7,665 nucleotides of DNA, from positions 1 to 7,665 of the forward strand of contig DZBA01000156.1 of the NCBI GenBank assembly GCA_022729775.1, given 5' to 3'. Positions within the stretch are counted from its first letter, which is position 1. Every line of letters starts with the position of its first letter. A program made the translations under genes and the position numbers. Of this stretch, positions 5,929 to 7,665 are shown piece by piece. The stretch comes from Anaerolinea thermophila (GTDB taxonomy: Bacteria > Chloroflexota > Anaerolineae > Anaerolineales > Villigracilaceae). The notes under the pieces are model-generated. The model did no database searches. It saw only the letters and a list, made by a program, of their open reading frames with translations, and was not told the origin of the DNA.

Positions 5929-6130
5929 CTTCCAATTCCCCTTCGATGGCTGTGCCGTTTTTGATTGCTTCTGCGCGAATTTTTTCGATCGCGTCTATGA
6001 ATCGCTGAACTTTCTCTGCGTGGGAGAGATGATTCATTTCTGTGGCACGAGCTTTGGCGCGGGCGACAATCTCTTTTGCAAATTCACGGTTTGGACGAGA
6101 TATTTGGTTTGTCTCATTGCTGCTTTTCAT
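5921..6130 (-). CDS. Small charged helical protein of unknown function (69 aa)
   Basis: The protein begins MKSSNETNQISRPNREFAKE and is almost entirely helical and charged: AKEIVARAKARATEMNHLSHAEKVQRFIDAIEKIRAEAIKNG, ending in the acidic EGELEGD. I do not recognise the family; size, charge and setting are antitoxin-like, but there is no recognisable DNA-binding fold. The ATG at 6130 is chosen over an in-frame TTG at 6196, because the TTG lies inside the repeated terminator hairpin and a perfect TATAAT lies 6 nt before the ATG. No Shine-Dalgarno is present, consistent with a leaderless transcript. It sits between the hicB terminator and the helical-repeat gene, and a 35-codon ORF overlaps its stop by 8 nt. 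Confidence 0.6.
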   Translation of the reverse strand: MKSSNETNQISRPNREFAKEIVARAKARATEMNHLSHAEKVQRFIDAIEKIRAEAIKNGTAIEGELEGD

Positions 6131-6142
6131 GCGCCAATTATA
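6130..6142 (-). promoter_or_regulatory. TATAAT 6 nt before an ATG: candidate leaderless promoter of the 69-aa gene
   Basis: TGTATAAT (TATAAT at 6142-6137) is followed by six bases (TGGCGC) and the ATG at 6130. With the usual 6-7 nt from -10 to start point, transcription would begin at or next to the ATG. No clear -35 is seen 16-18 bp upstream (GTACCA at 17 bp matches three of six). Confidence 0.5.
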
Positions 6143-6170
6143 CAACCTGATTTGAACTCTGGTACTTGTT

Positions 6171-6215
6171 AAAAAGACAGTGACCAGCAATTGCAAACTG
6201 ATTACTGGTCACTGT
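6171..6215 (-). terminator. Repeated terminator hairpin, copy A (after hicB)
   Basis: ACAGTGACCAGCAAT (6177-6191) and ATTACTGGTCACTGT (6201-6215) form a 15-bp stem with one mismatch and a 9-nt loop. On the minus strand it is followed after one C by T5 (6175-6171), so it works as an intrinsic terminator 60 nt after the hicB stop. It matches copy B (6774-6818) at 43 of 45 positions. One difference changes a C-G pair to a T-G wobble; the other is in the loop, so the stem is kept. Confidence 0.8.
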
Positions 6216-6275
6216 GTCAAATATCCCAGTCGGCATAGAAGGCTTGGCGTAATAATTTTCCAGTCTCCAATTAAG

Positions 6276-6485
6276 TCATGCAAAGACCAATTTTCCTTTT
6301 GGTTGCGGAATTTCACGCCCCAATTCGCGCGCAGTTTCGATCCATTCTTTAGCGATGATTTCCACGTTTTTCAATGCCTCTTGATAGTTCGCGCCGTCTG
6401 CCATGCAGCCTGGCAATTCGGGAACTTCCGCGATAAAAGCGTTATCTTCGTCGCTCCAATAAATAATCACTTGATATTTAATCAT
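6276..6485 (-). CDS. hicB: HicB-family antitoxin
   Basis: The 69-residue protein has the HicB partial-RNase-H-like fold pattern: MIKYQVIIYWSDEDNAFIAE, then VPELPGCMADGANYQEAL (21-38), then a helix KNVEIIAKEWIETARELG and the closing IPQPKGKLVF. It lacks the C-terminal ribbon-helix-helix or helix-turn-helix DNA-binding domain of long HicB proteins, as in the short HicB class. It neutralises the HicA RNA-cleaving toxin by direct binding. The start overlaps the hicA stop by 8 nt (ATGATTAA), with AGG 5 nt upstream as a weak ribosome site, so translation is coupled. The order toxin-then-antitoxin is usual for hicAB. A terminator hairpin follows 60 nt downstream. Confidence 0.9.
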   Translation of the reverse strand: MIKYQVIIYWSDEDNAFIAEVPELPGCMADGANYQEALKNVEIIAKEWIETARELGREIPQPKGKLVFA

Positions 6486-6735
6486 GGTTGCCTGCCAGTT
6501 TATATTTAAGAATAAGACTACGAACCTGTTTTACTTGATACGGTTTTGCTTTTGCGCCATCAGGCTGGATGTTGACAATTTCAACAACGCCTTCTTTGAA
6601 AAAGATATGATGACTGCCGCGAATCCGTTCGTTAAAGCCCAGTTGAGTTAATATCAGCCGTAAATCAGAAAATGGAATATTGGTATCAGAGTTGCCTTGC
6701 AGGATTTTTTCGAGGGCTTTTTGGAAGGCTGTCAT
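6478..6735 (-). CDS. hicA: HicA-family mRNA interferase toxin
   Basis: The 85-residue protein is a double-stranded-RNA-binding-like HicA toxin, which cleaves mRNA independently of ribosomes and is held in check by HicB. The diagnostic segment is LGFNERIRGSHHIFFKEG (32-49) with the catalytic-type His in GSHH (His42/His43), followed by VEIVNIQPDGAKAKPYQVKQVRSLILKYKL. The N-terminal EKILQGNSDTNIPFSDLRLIL is the longer version seen in this subfamily. Start choice is uncertain: ATG at 6735 has TATAAT six bases upstream and no Shine-Dalgarno, while an in-frame ATG at 6750 would place that TATAAT inside codons. The former fits family length and a leaderless transcript. It follows proS and its terminator, so it has its own promoter. 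Confidence 0.9.
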   Translation of the reverse strand: MTAFQKALEKILQGNSDTNIPFSDLRLILTQLGFNERIRGSHHIFFKEGVVEIVNIQPDGAKAKPYQVKQVRSLILKYKLAGNHD

Positions 6736-6747
6736 GGTGAGATTATA
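6735..6747 (-). promoter_or_regulatory. TATAAT 6 nt before an ATG: candidate leaderless promoter of hicAB
   Basis: TGTATAAT (TATAAT at 6747-6742) is followed by CTCACC and the ATG at 6735, the same spacing as at 6142-6130. It lies about 26 nt after the T-run of terminator copy B. No good -35 hexamer is seen at 16-18 bp. Confidence 0.5.
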
Positions 6748-6773
6748 CATCAAGAGATGTGCGTCTTATCGGC

Positions 6774-6818
6774 AAAAAGATAGTGACCAGCAATCGCAAA
6801 CTGATTACTGGTCACTGT
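6774..6818 (-). terminator. Repeated terminator hairpin, copy B (after proS)
   Basis: AGTGACCAGCAAT (6782-6794) and ATTACTGGTCACT (6804-6816) form the stem (one mismatch), extended by a T-G wobble and an A-T pair. On the minus strand, T5 (6778-6774) follows shortly after the stem. It starts 7 nt after the proS stop and so terminates proS. It is 43/45 identical to copy A at 6171-6215. Confidence 0.82.
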
Positions 6819-6825
6819 TTACTGA

Positions 6826-7665
6826 CTAATATGCTTTCGCAAAATACACTTTGCGTTTGGAAGGCTTTCCACACACAATACACGTGCCTTCTTCAGCGGG
6901 CTGATCGAAGGGGATGTTGCGCGTGGTGGCTTTGGTGTCTTCTTTCACCTTCGCTTCACACGCTTTGGATTCGCACCAGTAGGCGAATGCCCAACCTTCA
7001 GTGACGATCTTTTTCAGGTCGTCATAATCTTTGGGGGCGTGAATATTCGCGTCGCGGAATTCTGTCGCCCGACGTAAAAGCGCGGATTGAATCTCCACGA
7101 GCAGGTCACTGACTGTTTTGGTGAGTCCATCCTGCGCGACGAAGGATTTTCCTTCTTTGCCAGGTTTATCGCGGCGGGCAAGCGCAACGGAATTTTTCTC
7201 CACGTCTTTGGGTCCGATCTCGATACGCAGAGGCACGCCGCGCATTTCCCAATCGTTGAATTTGAATCCGCTGCTGACGTTGTCGCGGTCATCCATCTTG
7301 ACGCGAATGCCCGCGGCTTTGAGTTCCTTGAAAATGCGGTCGGCTACTTCCATCACTTTGATTTTTTCATCATCCTTCTTGAAAATAGGAACAATGACAG
7401 CCTGAATAGGCGCAAGGCGGGGAGGCAGGATGAGACCCTGATCGTCGCCGTGCGTCATGATGATGGCGCCGATAATGCGCGTGGAAAGTCCCCATGACGT
7501 GGTTTCGACGAATTGCAGCGTGTTGCTTTGATCCACGAATTGAATCTCGAACGCCTTGGCGAAGTTCTGCCCGAAGTAATGCGAGGTTCCCGCTTGCAGC
7601 GCTTTTTTGTCCTGCATCATGCCTTCGATGGAGGTGGTGATTTGCGCGCCCGCGAATCTTTCGGT
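6826..7665 (-). CDS. proS: Prolyl-tRNA synthetase, archaeal/eukaryotic type, C-terminal 279 residues (5' end outside window)
   Basis: The frame is open to the window edge, beginning TERFAGAQITTSIEG before the first internal ATG at 7620, so the gene is partial rather than starting there. Class II catalytic core: QAGTSHYFGQNFAKAF, ETTSWGLSTRIIGAIIMTHG (motif 3 region), then DDQGLILPPRLAP, typical of the archaeal-type ProRS also found in Thermus and many Chloroflexota. The anticodon-binding domain follows (IQAVIVPIF ... GVPLRIEIGPKD), then the C-terminal zinc domain with Cys pairs CESKAC and CIVC, and the terminal KVYFAKAY; the final Tyr is a family hallmark. The enzyme charges tRNA-Pro with proline in the cytoplasm. 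It is the usual alternative to the bacterial-type enzyme with an editing insertion. Everything visible is intact. Confidence 0.96.
   Translation of the reverse strand, partial: TERFAGAQITTSIEGMMQDKKALQAGTSHYFGQNFAKAFEIQFVDQSNTLQFVETTSWGLSTRIIGAIIMTHGDDQGLILPPRLAPIQAVIVPIFKKDDEKIKVMEVADRIFKELKAAGIRVKMDDRDNVSSGFKFNDWEMRGVPLRIEIGPKDVEKNSVALARRDKPGKEGKSFVAQDGLTKTVSDLLVEIQSALLRRATEFRDANIHAPKDYDDLKKIVTEGWAFAYWCESKACEAKVKEDTKATTRNIPFDQPAEEGTCIVCGKPSKRKVYFAKAY

Noticed and set aside
6131..6196. Longer N-terminus for the 69-aa protein (TTG at 6196)
   Set aside because: The extension is encoded by the repeated terminator hairpin and the promoter-like sequence, so it is unlikely to be translated.
6171..6818. 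CRISPR-like array from two similar palindromic repeats
   Set aside because: Only two copies, about 560 bp apart with genes between, and each is a hairpin with a T-run; no spacers and no cas genes.
7621..7665. Start of proS at the ATG at 7620
   Set aside because: The upstream in-frame residues match the conserved ProRS sequence (FAGAQITTSIEG), so the gene continues beyond the window.

Overview
The window looks like a Chloroflexota chromosome, most likely class Anaerolineae. This is inferred from protein style (acetyl-CoA synthetase, an archaeal-type prolyl-tRNA synthetase ending in Tyr, DUF4160/DUF2442 and HicAB modules) and from the many small palindromic repeats between genes; no marker gene fixes the taxonomy. 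Every gene I can support lies on the minus strand, so the window reads right to left in transcription order.

Region by region, in transcription order: (1) 7665-6826, the 3' part of proS (archaeal/eukaryotic-type prolyl-tRNA synthetase), closed by a hairpin-plus-T5 terminator that is one of two near-identical copies in the window. (2) 6735-6276, a hicA-hicB toxin-antitoxin pair overlapping by 8 nt, closed by the second copy of that hairpin. (3) 6130-5821, a small unknown gene (69 aa) followed by a possible 35-aa ORF with the same 8-nt overlap geometry. (4) 5785-4781, an unknown helical-repeat protein with a Lys/Pro-rich tail, whose stop codon sits in a CACAGAG-type palindromic repeat. (5) 4709-4227, a YqiA-like small alpha/beta hydrolase. 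(6) 4211-4102, a 110-bp palindromic element bounded by 9-bp direct repeats, which looks like a non-autonomous transposable element (MITE). (7) 4064-2265, an apparent operon of DUF4160, DUF2442 and a DadA/PuuB-like FAD oxidoreductase, closed by a strong intrinsic terminator. (8) 2167-272, acsA, with a good Shine-Dalgarno and a small dyad in its promoter region. (9) 264-197, a structured terminator-like spacer, then 190-1, the start of an IS200-like/REP-associated tyrosine transposase (RAYT) that runs off the window.

Functionally the large genes are housekeeping or central metabolism (acetate activation, proline charging, amine or amino-acid oxidation). Between them are small toxin-antitoxin-like modules and palindromic repeats. 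The most noteworthy signals are the repeat biology (a RAYT, a MITE with target-site duplication, a duplicated terminator hairpin, a CACAGAG palindrome) and two small modules that both begin with TATAAT six bases before the ATG, suggesting leaderless transcripts. No clearly new large system is visible; the 69-aa/35-aa pair and the DUF4160-DUF2442-oxidase operon are the best candidates for undescribed functional units.
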